A stretch of 64,000 bases of DNA from Streptomyces sp. HNM0575 (GTDB taxonomy: Bacteria; Actinomycetota; Actinomycetes; Streptomycetales; Streptomycetaceae): the NCBI RefSeq assembly GCF_012726265.1, contig NZ_JAASAG010000003.1, positions 670,522 through 734,521 of the forward strand, written 5' to 3'. The position numbers and the translations under genes are program-made. Numbering within the stretch: the first letter of the stretch is position 1; every line of letters starts with the position of its first letter. Below, one piece after another: positions 51,037 to 59,582 of this stretch. A model generated the notes under the pieces. It ran no database searches, had not been told where the DNA came from, and saw only the letters and a program-made list of their open reading frames with translations.

Positions 51037-51920
51037 GCGGCGGGCCCACTCCCGGCGGGAGTCCGGCGCCCGGCGCACGGCCGGGGCCGTCGATGGCCGC
51101 GGCGGCCGTACGACTGCCCGCGCCCGTCGCGCTGCCGGACGGCGCATCCGCGCCCGCACCCGCACCCGCACCCGCATCCGTTCCCGCGACCGCGACCGCA
51201 CCGGATCCGGATCCGGCTCCGCTCACCGTTCTCGTGATCGCCAAGGAGCCCGTCCCCGGACGCGTCAAGACCCGGCTGACGCCGCCGTACCGGCCGGAGG
51301 AGGCGGCCCGGCTGGCCGAGGCCGCGCTCGCGGACACCCTGGAGACCGTCGCGCGGCTGAACGTGCGCAGACGCGTGCTGGTGCTGGCCGGGCGCCCCGG
51401 ACCGTGGCTGCCCTCCGGGTTCGAGGTGGTGCCGCAGTGCGAGGGCGGCCTCGACCGGCGGATCGCCGCGGCCTTCGCCCTGTGCGACGGCCCGGCACTG
51501 CTCATCGGCATGGACACCCCGCAGATCACCGCCGCGCTGCTCTCCGGCGCAGAAGGCACGGCCCCCACAGGCAGCGCCCTCAAGGGCAGCGCCCCCAGGG
51601 GCGGCGGCAGTGCCGGGCGCAGCGCGGCCGACGGCCCGTGGGAGGACTGCGACGCCTGGTTCGGCCCGGCCGAGGACGGCGGCTTCTGGGCCCTGGGCAT
51701 GGCGTGCCCGCGGCCCCAACTCGTCCTCGGCGTACCGATGTCCAGGCCCGACACGGGTGCCGTGCAGCGCCAACGACTCGTCGAGGCAGGGCTGTCCGTA
51801 CGGGATCTCCCTCTCCTACGGGACGTCGACACCGCCGCCGACGCCGCCCACGTCGCCTCCCTCTCCTCCAGACGCTTCGCCGCCGTACACGCGGAACTCG
51901 CCCGGACGGCGGCGACGTGA
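51033..51920 (+). CDS. TIGR04282/DUF2064 glycosyltransferase-like protein
   Basis: The 295-residue protein has about 60 residues of Ala/Pro low complexity, then LTVLVIAKEPVPGRVKTRLTPPYRPEEAARLAEAAL and ALLIGMDTPQIT (nucleotide-sugar-binding style), with EDGGFWALGM (DGG motif) and SRPDTGAVQRQRL. These are the signatures of the DUF2064 GT-A-like family. A second low-complexity insert lies near 175-200. It overlaps both neighbours by 4 bp. Confidence 0.83.
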   Translation: MSGGPTPGGSPAPGARPGPSMAAAAVRLPAPVALPDGASAPAPAPAPASVPATATAPDPDPAPLTVLVIAKEPVPGRVKTRLTPPYRPEEAARLAEAALADTLETVARLNVRRRVLVLAGRPGPWLPSGFEVVPQCEGGLDRRIAAAFALCDGPALLIGMDTPQITAALLSGAEGTAPTGSALKGSAPRGGGSAGRSAADGPWEDCDAWFGPAEDGGFWALGMACPRPQLVLGVPMSRPDTGAVQRQRLVEAGLSVRDLPLLRDVDTAADAAHVASLSSRRFAAVHAELARTAAT

Positions 51921-52657
51921 GCGCACCGGCCCTCGCCTGGTGTACGGAGCGGGACCCCTACGCCGACGCACTGCGCGCCGGCCGCGGGCCGCTGTTCCTG
52001 CGGCGTTCCGACGGATGGCTGCTGCCGCTGGAGGTCGAGCGCTGGTGCGCGGGCGCCGACGAGGCGGACATGAGCGTGCTGCGGCGCTGCACCGGTGCCG
52101 TACTGGACATCGGCTGCGGGCCCGGCCGGCTGGTGGCCGCGCTGGCCGGGCTTGGTGTGCCCGCACTGGGCGTCGACACCTCTCCGGCCGCGATCGCCCG
52201 TACTCGCCGGGCGGGCGGTGCGGCGTTGCAGCGCTCGGTGTTCGAGCCGCTTCCGGGCGAGGGACGCTGGCAGAGCGCGCTGCTGCTCGACGGGAACGTC
52301 GGCATCGGCGGCACCCCCTCGAAGCTGCTCGCACGCATACGTGAACTCATCGCGCCGGACGGGCTGTTGTACGTGGAGGCGGCCTCCGCGGAGGTGGAGG
52401 AGCGGACCGAGGTACGCCTCGACGACGGCATGGGCGGCCAGAGCCCCGCATTCCTGTGGGCGAGGCTCGGCAGCGCAGCACTGCGTGCACGGGCCACCGG
52501 CGCCGGCTGGCACGTGGCAGGTGAATGGCGGTGCGGCGAACGGCCGTTCATGGCTCTCGCGCCTTCCCGCAAGCGGTCCGTCACGGTCGATTCGCCCGGC
52601 GCGGATGCGGGGCGTCGCACGCGGTCCGAGGCGCGCTCCCTGCTCACCAGCCCGTGA
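51917..52657 (+). CDS. SAM-dependent methyltransferase of the glycan locus
   Basis: The 246-residue protein has motif I AVLDIGCGPGRLVAALAGLGVPALGVDTSPAAI (about 64-96) and SALLLDGNVGIGG, and a late GGQSPAFLWARLGS. The GTG overlaps the previous stop by 4 bp. Its 3' end overlaps the convergent membrane-protein gene by 14 bp. It probably methylates a sugar or lipid-linked intermediate. Confidence 0.83.
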   Translation: MSAPALAWCTERDPYADALRAGRGPLFLRRSDGWLLPLEVERWCAGADEADMSVLRRCTGAVLDIGCGPGRLVAALAGLGVPALGVDTSPAAIARTRRAGGAALQRSVFEPLPGEGRWQSALLLDGNVGIGGTPSKLLARIRELIAPDGLLYVEAASAEVEERTEVRLDDGMGGQSPAFLWARLGSAALRARATGAGWHVAGEWRCGERPFMALAPSRKRSVTVDSPGADAGRRTRSEARSLLTSP

Positions 52658-54110
52658 TCAGCAGGTGGTTGACCGTCAGGGCGAGCACGGCCTGCGCCGC
52701 GAGCCACCAGCGCTGTGCGGCTTGCGGCAGCAGCGCCGTCGCAGGCAGCAGCCACAGCGTGAAGGGCAGCCAGATGCGTTCCGTCTCGCCCTTGCTCATT
52801 CCCGACAGGTCCGCGAACAGTACGCAGCAGACTCCGCCCGCGACGAGCAGCAGCAGCGCCCCGCGTGCCCGCGGAACGCCCCGGCGGGCACAGGCCCCGG
52901 CCCGCCGCAGCGACGCGACGACCGCCGGACCGGCGACCGCGGTCTGCGCGGCCACGTTCGCCCACACGAAATAGCCGTACGGACGGACCCGCGCGGCCCC
53001 CTGGTAGTACCGCTCCACGAGAGTCGACCAGCCCTCGAACCACCAGAACCCCGACGCCGTGAACCAGACGAACCAGGGCGCCATCCCGAGCAGCACCAGC
53101 AGCACGGGACGGACGAGCCGGACCCGGACCGGTGGCGGAGCCGCCGCAACGGCCCGGCCGTCTCGGGAGCCCGTCGTACGGGCCGCCGCCGCCAGCACCG
53201 CCAGTGCCAGCAACCCGGTCAGCACCAGCCCGTACGACAGATAGCAGGTCAGCCCGAAGAGCAGCCCCGAGCCGAGTGCGGCCGCCGCGGGCACCCGTGC
53301 GCTGCGGGTCGCCGCCAGCGCGAGCAGGGCCGCCGCCCACGCGGCGACGGCCGTGAAGTAGCCGTCCGCGGAGACGGCCGTCCACACGGCTGCCGGGGTG
53401 AGCACCGCGTACGGGGCGCATCGGCGGGCCAGTTCCTCGGAGGCGAGAGCCCTGACCGCCACGAGGAGCGCCGCCACCGCCGACGACCCCACGGTGATCA
53501 CGAAGACCGAGGCCCACACGCCGCCGCCGAGGCCGATCCGGTCGAGCCCGACGAAGGTCAGCAGCGCCGCCGGCGGGTGACCGGCGACATGCGGGGGCCA
53601 GTTGTCGGGGGCGTCCATCAGGATGCGGCCGGTGAAGCCGCGCAGTGTCGTCCCGACGTCGTCCACGTCGCCGACGGAGCGCACATACTCGTAACCCGTC
53701 GTCAGCCGCGTGGCCACGCCGCGGTGCCAGCCGTCGACCAGCGTCAGCGACCAGCTCCAGGCCATGCCGCCCGCCCACGCGGCGGACAGCAGGGGGCGCC
53801 AGCCCAGCGTGCGGGCGAGGCGCGGCCCGCAGCCGATCACGACCGCGGCCACCGCGGGCGCGGCGACGGTGCCGGGACCCCAGTGCGGCATCCAGTACGC
53901 GTACAGGGGCGGCCAGCGCAGCCGCAGCGTCTCCTGGCTGTTCTCGTAGCCGTGGCCCACCAGCGCCGCGGTCGTGAACAGCGCCACGGCGCAGGCGACG
54001 GCGGTCAGATCGAGGAGGCGGCGGCGCCGGCGTTCCGTATGTCGCGAGGGGGCTTCGGCCCCGGGCCCGGGAGCCGGCCCGGTGGCGGGCCTGTCGGTCG
54101 ATGTGCTCAC
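52644..54110 (-). CDS. GT-C-like polytopic membrane protein
   Basis: The 488-residue protein has about 11 hydrophobic helices. An early lumenal loop contains YEYVRSVGDVDDVGTTLRGFTGRILMDAP, with acidic residues and a following NWPPHVAGHPP, a pattern common in polyprenyl-phosphate-sugar-dependent GT-C transferases. Alternatively it is a polymerase/ligase-like membrane protein. It faces the GT2/DUF2064/methyltransferase genes, supporting a shared glycan pathway. Confidence 0.72.
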   Translation of the reverse strand: MSTSTDRPATGPAPGPGAEAPSRHTERRRRRLLDLTAVACAVALFTTAALVGHGYENSQETLRLRWPPLYAYWMPHWGPGTVAAPAVAAVVIGCGPRLARTLGWRPLLSAAWAGGMAWSWSLTLVDGWHRGVATRLTTGYEYVRSVGDVDDVGTTLRGFTGRILMDAPDNWPPHVAGHPPAALLTFVGLDRIGLGGGVWASVFVITVGSSAVAALLVAVRALASEELARRCAPYAVLTPAAVWTAVSADGYFTAVAAWAAALLALAATRSARVPAAAALGSGLLFGLTCYLSYGLVLTGLLALAVLAAAARTTGSRDGRAVAAAPPPVRVRLVRPVLLVLLGMAPWFVWFTASGFWWFEGWSTLVERYYQGAARVRPYGYFVWANVAAQTAVAGPAVVASLRRAGACARRGVPRARGALLLLVAGGVCCVLFADLSGMSKGETERIWLPFTLWLLPATALLPQAAQRWWLAAQAVLALTVNHLLITGW

Positions 54111-54162
54111 ACGCTCACCGTAGGGCGCTGACCAGCGCCGTCAGGTCCGCCCGCAACGGATG

Positions 54163-55077
54163 TCACCGGTCCGTCAGTTCGGCCGCCTCCCGCAGAGCGG
54201 CCGCCACCGCGGCGACCCCCGGATCCCGCGCGGCCCCCGCACGTGCCGCGACGGAGATCCTCCGCGTCAGCCGCAGCCCGGCAACTTCGCACAGCCGTAC
54301 GTCGGTTGAGAGCGGCTCGGCGACCAGCCGGGGGATGAGCGAGACGCCCAGCCCCGCCTCGACGAGCGACATGATGACCGTGTAGTCGTCGCTGGCGTAG
54401 TCGAGTCGCGGCTCGAAACCCGCCTGCTGGCAGGCGCGTTCGAGCACGGTGCGCAGGGCGTTGTCGCTGTGCGGTGCGATCCAGGGCTCCCGGGCGAGGT
54501 CCGCCAGCGCGAGCGGGCCTCCGTCCGCCGGGGCTTCGTGTCCGGGCGGCAGCGCGGCCACCAGCGGCTCCTCCAACAGCCGCTGAAGGCGCACGCCTTC
54601 GTCGGGAAGCCTCGGCAGCAGGTTGTACTCGTAGACCAGCGCCACGTCGCACGTGTGCTGCCGCAGGCCGCGCACGGACTCCTCCGGCTCACGCTCGTCC
54701 AGCTGGACCCGCAGATCGGGATGGGCGGCGCGGCAGGCCGCGATGGCGGGGGCGGCGAGTGCGACGGCGGCGCTGGGGAAGCTGCTGAGCCGTACGGTGC
54801 CGCGCACGCTGCCGCTCAGCGCGGTCACTTCGGCGCGCGCACGCTCCAGTTCCTCCAGCACGCGCTCGGTGGAGGCGACCAGGACCCTCGCGGCCTCCGT
54901 GAGCACCACCCGGCGTCCGTCGCGGACCAGCAGCGGGGTGCCCGCCTCCCGTTCCAGCAGCGACAGTTGCTGCGAGACGGCGGACGGCGTCAGCGAGCAG
55001 GCCTGGGCGGTGGCGGCGATCGTCCCGTGTGCGGCCAGCTCCCTCAGCAGACGCAGGCGCCGCACCTCGTAGAACAT
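54163..55077 (-). CDS. LysR family transcriptional regulator
   Basis: The 304-residue protein has a LysR helix-turn-helix (LRLLRELAAHGTIAATAQACSLTPSAVSQQLSLLEREAGTPLL) and an effector domain starting at RLSSFPSAAVALAAPAIAACRA. It is divergent from the M24 hydrolase gene with only 72 bp between starts, so it almost certainly controls that gene and probably the enolase-superfamily gene after it. Confidence 0.9.
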   Translation of the reverse strand: MFYEVRRLRLLRELAAHGTIAATAQACSLTPSAVSQQLSLLEREAGTPLLVRDGRRVVLTEAARVLVASTERVLEELERARAEVTALSGSVRGTVRLSSFPSAAVALAAPAIAACRAAHPDLRVQLDEREPEESVRGLRQHTCDVALVYEYNLLPRLPDEGVRLQRLLEEPLVAALPPGHEAPADGGPLALADLAREPWIAPHSDNALRTVLERACQQAGFEPRLDYASDDYTVIMSLVEAGLGVSLIPRLVAEPLSTDVRLCEVAGLRLTRRISVAARAGAARDPGVAAVAAALREAAELTDR

Positions 55078-55149
55078 GTAGTCACGCTAACGCCCGGCAT
55101 CGGAAATCGTCGCTGGTTGTGCGGGGTACGGGGTGCTCACACTGGCGGC

Positions 55150-56505
55150 ATGACAGCCGATCTCCTGGGCTGCGACGCGGGCGGTCCCGCGGCCGCCGCC
55201 TCCGTGACCGCCGCCGTCCCAGCACCCGGCACCGTCCCCGTTCCCGGTACCGTCCCCGTTCCCGGTACCGTCCCCGCATCCGGTACCGTCCCCGCACCCG
55301 GCACCGTCCCCGCACCCGCACCCGTGTCCGGTACCGCCGCCGTCACGTCTCCGGTCTCCCCGGACGAGTACGCCGACCGCCTCGCGCGGCTGCGCGCCGC
55401 GATGCGCCGCCGGGGGCTGGCGGCCCTGGCGCTCGCCAGCCCGGAGAACATCCACTACCTGCTGGGCCTGGACCACTTGGGCCACTTCGCCTTCACACTG
55501 CTCGTACTCCCGCGCAGCGGACCGCCGGTGCTCGTGGCCCGCCGCATGGAGCGCCGCACGCTGCGCGAGCAGGTCCCGCACGTGCGCCACGCGCTGTACG
55601 GCGACGGCCGCGACCCCGCACGCGTCGCGGCACAGGAGCTGGAGCGTGCCTGCCCGGCGGGCGGCACGGTGGGCGTGGAGGAGCAGTCGATGTCCTTCCC
55701 GCCCGCGGTGCTGACCCGCATCCGCGCGCGCCTTCCGGGGCTCCGCTGGACGGACTGCTCCGCGCTTCCCGCACGGCTGCGGCGCATCAAGTCGCCCGCC
55801 GAGACGGCTCTTGTGCGCCGTGCGGCCACCGTCTCGGGCGTGGCCATGGGTGCCGCGCTGGCCACCGCGGACGTCGGAGTGAGCGAACGGGACGTCGCAG
55901 CGCAGGCACAGCGGGCCATGACGGAGGCGGGCGGGCAGCAGCCCGGCTTCGTGCCGCTGATCCGCTCCACCGCCAGGCTCGGGCAGGAGCACGTCACCTG
56001 GTGCGAGCACCGGATCGGCCCGGGGGAGGGGCTGTTCGTGGAGCTGTCCGGTTGTGTGCACCGCTACCACGCGCCCATGAGCCGCACCGTCTACTGCGCT
56101 GATCCGCCCCCCGGCGCGCGGGTCGCGGCAGGGGCGGCCTTCGCCGGGCTGGCGGCTGCGCGCGCGGCGCTCGTGCCGGGCGTCCGCACGGGCGAGGTGT
56201 ACGCGGCGTGGGCGGACGCGGTCGCGGAGTCGGCCGGGCGGCGTCCGTGCCGTCACCACTGCGGCTATCTCACCGGGGCCGGGTTCCCGCCGAGCTGGGT
56301 CGGCGGCGGATCGGTGCTCGGAATCAGGGCGGGAGGACGCACCCGCGTACGCGCCGGAATGGTCTTCCACCTCATGTCGTGGGTCGAACACCCCGCCGGA
56401 TACGTGGTGTCGGACACCGCGCTCGTCGGCGAGAACGGTTGCGAACTGCTCACCGGCACGCCCGACGCCCCGCCCGGACTGCTCACGGTCCCGGCCCCCG
56501 GCTGA
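55150..56505 (+). CDS. M24 (aminopeptidase P fold) family protein, ectoine-hydrolase (DoeA)-like
   Basis: The 451-residue protein has an N-terminal low-complexity run of PGTVP units (about 25-62), a creatinase-N domain (about 70-205) and a pita-bread domain (about 215-440). The usual metal ligands are missing: the D-x-G...SD stretch reads FVELSGCVHRYHAPMSRTVY (296-315), with no Asp pair. This pattern resembles ectoine hydrolase and creatinase, which work without metals, so hydrolysis of a cyclic amidine or C-N bond is more likely than Xaa-Pro peptidase activity. ATG at 55150. Confidence 0.8.
   Translation: MTADLLGCDAGGPAAAASVTAAVPAPGTVPVPGTVPVPGTVPASGTVPAPGTVPAPAPVSGTAAVTSPVSPDEYADRLARLRAAMRRRGLAALALASPENIHYLLGLDHLGHFAFTLLVLPRSGPPVLVARRMERRTLREQVPHVRHALYGDGRDPARVAAQELERACPAGGTVGVEEQSMSFPPAVLTRIRARLPGLRWTDCSALPARLRRIKSPAETALVRRAATVSGVAMGAALATADVGVSERDVAAQAQRAMTEAGGQQPGFVPLIRSTARLGQEHVTWCEHRIGPGEGLFVELSGCVHRYHAPMSRTVYCADPPPGARVAAGAAFAGLAAARAALVPGVRTGEVYAAWADAVAESAGRRPCRHHCGYLTGAGFPPSWVGGGSVLGIRAGGRTRVRAGMVFHLMSWVEHPAGYVVSDTALVGENGCELLTGTPDAPPGLLTVPAPG
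55225..55314 (+). repeat. Five tandem 18-bp repeats at the start of the M24 gene
   Basis: The unit CCCGGYACCGTCCCCGTT/GCA occurs five times without spacing (55225, 55243, 55261, 55279, 55297) and encodes PGTVPV/PGTVPA/SGTVPA. The frame is preserved with any copy number, so the tail length can vary by slippage. Confidence 0.8.
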
Positions 56506-56570
56506 CCGGCGCGGGCACCGGGCGCGGTTCGTTCCGCCCGGAGCCGGCCCCCGCCGTGCCCATCAGCTGC

Positions 56571-56606
56571 CGGCAGGACAGCAACTCCCGGCAGGACAGC
56601 AACTCC
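56571..56606 (+). repeat. Two 18-bp tandem repeats before the enolase-superfamily gene
   Basis: CGGCAGGACAGCAACTCC is repeated exactly at 56571-56588 and 56589-56606, followed by a partial third copy (CGGCAAAACAG). It lies in the untranslated gap, about 50 bp before the TTG start. Confidence 0.7.
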
Positions 56607-56656
56607 CGGCAAAACAGCCGGATTCGACCCCGCCCACGCCCCTGAGGAGGCCCGCC

Positions 56657-57844
56657 TTGCGCATCACACGCGTACGCGCCACGCCCGTCGCCGTCCCCTA
56701 CCGCACCGACGAGGTCTGGGCGTTCGGACGCCGCCGCGGCCTCGTCTCCCTTCTCGTCGAGGTCGACACCGACGAGGGACTGACCGGCCTGGGGGAGGCC
56801 GCGGCCTATCCGTCCGCGGACGCCGTCCTCGGTGCGCTGCGCAGCATGGAGCCCCTGGTCGTCGGCTCCGATCCGCTCCGCATCGAGCAGCTCGTGCAGC
56901 GCATCGACGTCGTCGGCACCTATCACCACACCGGGTCCTCCAGCCCGGCCGCGGCGGCTGTGGAGACCGCCTGCTGGGACCTGCTGGGCAAGTCGTGCGG
57001 GATGCCCGTGGCCGGTCTGCTGGGCGGCCGGTTCCGCGACCGCGTGGAGTTCTTCCACTATGTGGCGGCCGCCGAGCCCGGCGAGGTGCGCGCGGAGGGC
57101 GCCCGCGCCGCCGGGGCGGGGGCGCGCGTGTGCTACCTCAAGGTGGGCGCCGACGACCTCGGCACCGACCTGGCGCGGCTCGCCGCCCTGCGTGAGGGCG
57201 CGGGCCCCGGCATGGGAATCCGCGTCGACGCGAACGAGGCATGGTCGGCCGGCGCGGCCGTACGTGCCGTGACGGCGATGGAGGAGTACGGACTGGAGCT
57301 CGTCGAACAGCCGGTGTCGGGACGGAACCTGCCCGAGATGGCCTATGTGCGCTCCCGCATCCGCACTCCGCTGCTCGCCAACGAGGCGTCGTGGACGCGG
57401 TCTTCCCAGTTCGCCGTGCTCCGCGAGGGCGCCGCGGACGTCGTCTCCGCCGACCAGCAGATGGACGGCGGACTGCTCAACCTCAAGCGCTCCGCCGGGA
57501 TCTGCGCCGCGGCCGGTGTGCCCGTGGTCAAGCACTCCCTCGGCGAGCTGGGAGTCGCCGTGGCAGCCGCCGTGCACGTCATCGCTTCCACGCCCAACTT
57601 CCGCTGTGCGAACCAGGGTTACGGGGCGCTGCTGACGGACGACATCGTGAAGGGAGACTTCGCGGGGCCGCTGGAGAACTACTCCGACGGCTGTCTCGAC
57701 GTTCCCACGGGCCCCGGGCTCGGAGTGGAGCTGGACGCCGAAAAGGTCGGCAAGTACGCCGAATTGTACCGGGAGTCCGGTGCGGGATTCTCCTTCCACG
57801 ATCCGCTCGCGCTCAGCCGGGCGCCCGCGCTGCCGAAGCGGTAG
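56657..57844 (+). CDS. Mandelate racemase/muconate-lactonizing enzyme (enolase superfamily)
   Basis: The 395-residue enzyme has the MLE-like N-terminal capping domain (RITRVRATPVAVPYRTDEVWAFG) and a barrel with CYLKVGADD (Lys), IRVDANEAWSAG (metal Asp), LELVEQP (Glu), LANEAS (Glu) and VSADQQMDGGLLNLKR, then VPVVKHSLGELG (late His/Ser). The TTG start at 56657 is supported by a perfect GAGGAGG 6 bases upstream. The neighbouring M24 hydrolase and LysR suggest a shared pathway for a small cyclic or acylated amino acid, but the substrate is unknown. Confidence 0.87.
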   Translation: MRITRVRATPVAVPYRTDEVWAFGRRRGLVSLLVEVDTDEGLTGLGEAAAYPSADAVLGALRSMEPLVVGSDPLRIEQLVQRIDVVGTYHHTGSSSPAAAAVETACWDLLGKSCGMPVAGLLGGRFRDRVEFFHYVAAAEPGEVRAEGARAAGAGARVCYLKVGADDLGTDLARLAALREGAGPGMGIRVDANEAWSAGAAVRAVTAMEEYGLELVEQPVSGRNLPEMAYVRSRIRTPLLANEASWTRSSQFAVLREGAADVVSADQQMDGGLLNLKRSAGICAAAGVPVVKHSLGELGVAVAAAVHVIASTPNFRCANQGYGALLTDDIVKGDFAGPLENYSDGCLDVPTGPGLGVELDAEKVGKYAELYRESGAGFSFHDPLALSRAPALPKR

Positions 57845-57989
57845 GCCGGCGCGGGCGGGCGCGGTGGACGGCGTCCGGATCCGTGGGACGGCGGTCGGCC
57901 CGGGCGCGGACCAGCCGGGGCCCGCCCGGTGCGGCCGGGCCGGACCCCGCCGCGCTCCGCCGCGGCACATCGCGCTCCGCCGCGGCGGG

Positions 57990-59423
57990 CTACCGTCCCG
58001 TCCGCTCCTCGCCCTCCGCCGCACGTACGGGCGGCATGAACTCCCTCACCAGCGTGCGGTGCCACCAGTCGCCGGTCTCCCGCCGCTCCTCGCGCGTCGT
58101 GAACCGGTAGCGGTACAGCAGCGCCCGTACGTACCGGGGCGGCACGTCGGGAAAGGGGTTGCGCCGCAGCAGCCGCAGCGTGTCCCGGTCGCCCTCCAGC
58201 AGCCGGGCGACGAACGGCTCGAACCAGCCGCCCGCATAGGCGGGGGAGAGCGCCGCGAACCACATCTGCCAGTCCAGCCGCAGGTGGTACGGGGCGAACT
58301 GCCGCGGCAGACGGCTCACATCGCCGGGCTTGCCGCGAAACTCGTACTCCCGCCACACGGTCTCCTCGCCGGGCTGTTCCTCGTCCGTGCCCTCGACGAC
58401 GATCTCGTGCCGTACGCGGGTGACGCTGCCGAAGGCGCCGTAAGTGTTCACCAGGTGCAGGGAGTTGAAGGACGCGTTCATCTGCTGGCCCCGGCTGACC
58501 ATGTTGCGGACGGGCCAGTAGCTCAGCACCAGCACCAGTGCCGTCACGACGCAGACCAGCACCACGTACGCCGGCGGGGGCGCCGCGACGGACGGCGGCG
58601 CCCCGGCGACGGCCGAACCGTCCACCGCGGCAAGGGCGATGACGATCGTCAGCCAGTTCAGCCACGAGAAGTTGCCCGACGCCACGAGCCACAGCTGCGT
58701 GACGATGACGACGGCCGCCGCGTAGGTGGCGACGGGCTGCGGCATCAACAGCCCGAACGGCACCACCAGTTGGGCGACATGGTTGGCCGCCGTCTCGACG
58801 CGGTGCAGCGGCTTCGGCAGTCGGTGGAAGAACCAGCTCAGCGGTCCCGGCATCGGCTGTGTCTCGTGGTGGTAGTCGAGACACGTCAGCTCCCGCCAGC
58901 AGCGGTCGCCACGCCACTTGATGAGTCCCGCCCCGAACTCCAGCCGGAACGCCAGCCACCGCAGCAGCCACAGCACGAGCGCGGGCGGCGCCGTCTCGGC
59001 GTTGCCGAGGAAGACCGCGAGGAAACCGGCCTCCAGCAGCAGCGATTCCCAGCCGAAGCTGTACCAGAGCTGCCCGACGTTCACGATCGACAGATACGCA
59101 AGCCACAGCAGCGCCCACATCGCGATGGACGCCCACAGCGGCACGGCGTCGGCGGCACCCGCGGCGACCGCCGCCGCCAGTGCCGCGCCGCCCCAGCTCA
59201 CGCACGCGAACAGCCCGTCGGAGTAGCGCCAGTGGAAGAGGCTGGGCGAGGCCCGGAAGGGCACCCTCCGCACGAACCGGGGCACGGGCAGCAGACCGTG
59301 CGCCCCGATCAGCGCACGGAACTGAAGGGCCGCCGACACGAAGGCGACCAGATAGACGCCGGCCAGTGCCCTTTGCAGCACGAGCCGGCTCAGCCAGTAG
59401 TCGGATGCCGTGAACCAGTCCAT
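57990..59423 (-). CDS. Lipase maturation factor family membrane protein
   Basis: The 477-residue protein has about eight to ten N-terminal membrane helices and a C-terminal soluble domain. Signature pieces are YSFGWESLLLEAGFLAVFLG, GLIKWRGDRCWRELTCLDYHHETQPMPGPLSWFFHRLP, the family core, and YEFRGKPGDVSRLPRQFAPYHLRLDWQMWFAAL near the C-terminus. LMF1 in animals helps fold lipases; bacterial members have no established role. The ATG at 59423 fits the conserved start. Confidence 0.9.
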   Translation of the reverse strand: MDWFTASDYWLSRLVLQRALAGVYLVAFVSAALQFRALIGAHGLLPVPRFVRRVPFRASPSLFHWRYSDGLFACVSWGGAALAAAVAAGAADAVPLWASIAMWALLWLAYLSIVNVGQLWYSFGWESLLLEAGFLAVFLGNAETAPPALVLWLLRWLAFRLEFGAGLIKWRGDRCWRELTCLDYHHETQPMPGPLSWFFHRLPKPLHRVETAANHVAQLVVPFGLLMPQPVATYAAAVVIVTQLWLVASGNFSWLNWLTIVIALAAVDGSAVAGAPPSVAAPPPAYVVLVCVVTALVLVLSYWPVRNMVSRGQQMNASFNSLHLVNTYGAFGSVTRVRHEIVVEGTDEEQPGEETVWREYEFRGKPGDVSRLPRQFAPYHLRLDWQMWFAALSPAYAGGWFEPFVARLLEGDRDTLRLLRRNPFPDVPPRYVRALLYRYRFTTREERRETGDWWHRTLVREFMPPVRAAEGEERTGR

Positions 59424-59582
59424 GGGGCACGGATACCACCGTCGCCCGCGGTCATGGGCGCCGGCGGGAGTGAAGCCTCGGGCATGCGGTCCGCGGAGGG
59501 CGCCGCCGTGGCCCGTGCGATGCTGTGGCTTTCCGGCCGCGGCGGAAGGAGGCCCAGGCCGGAGCGCTCGCCGAGGAGAGAA

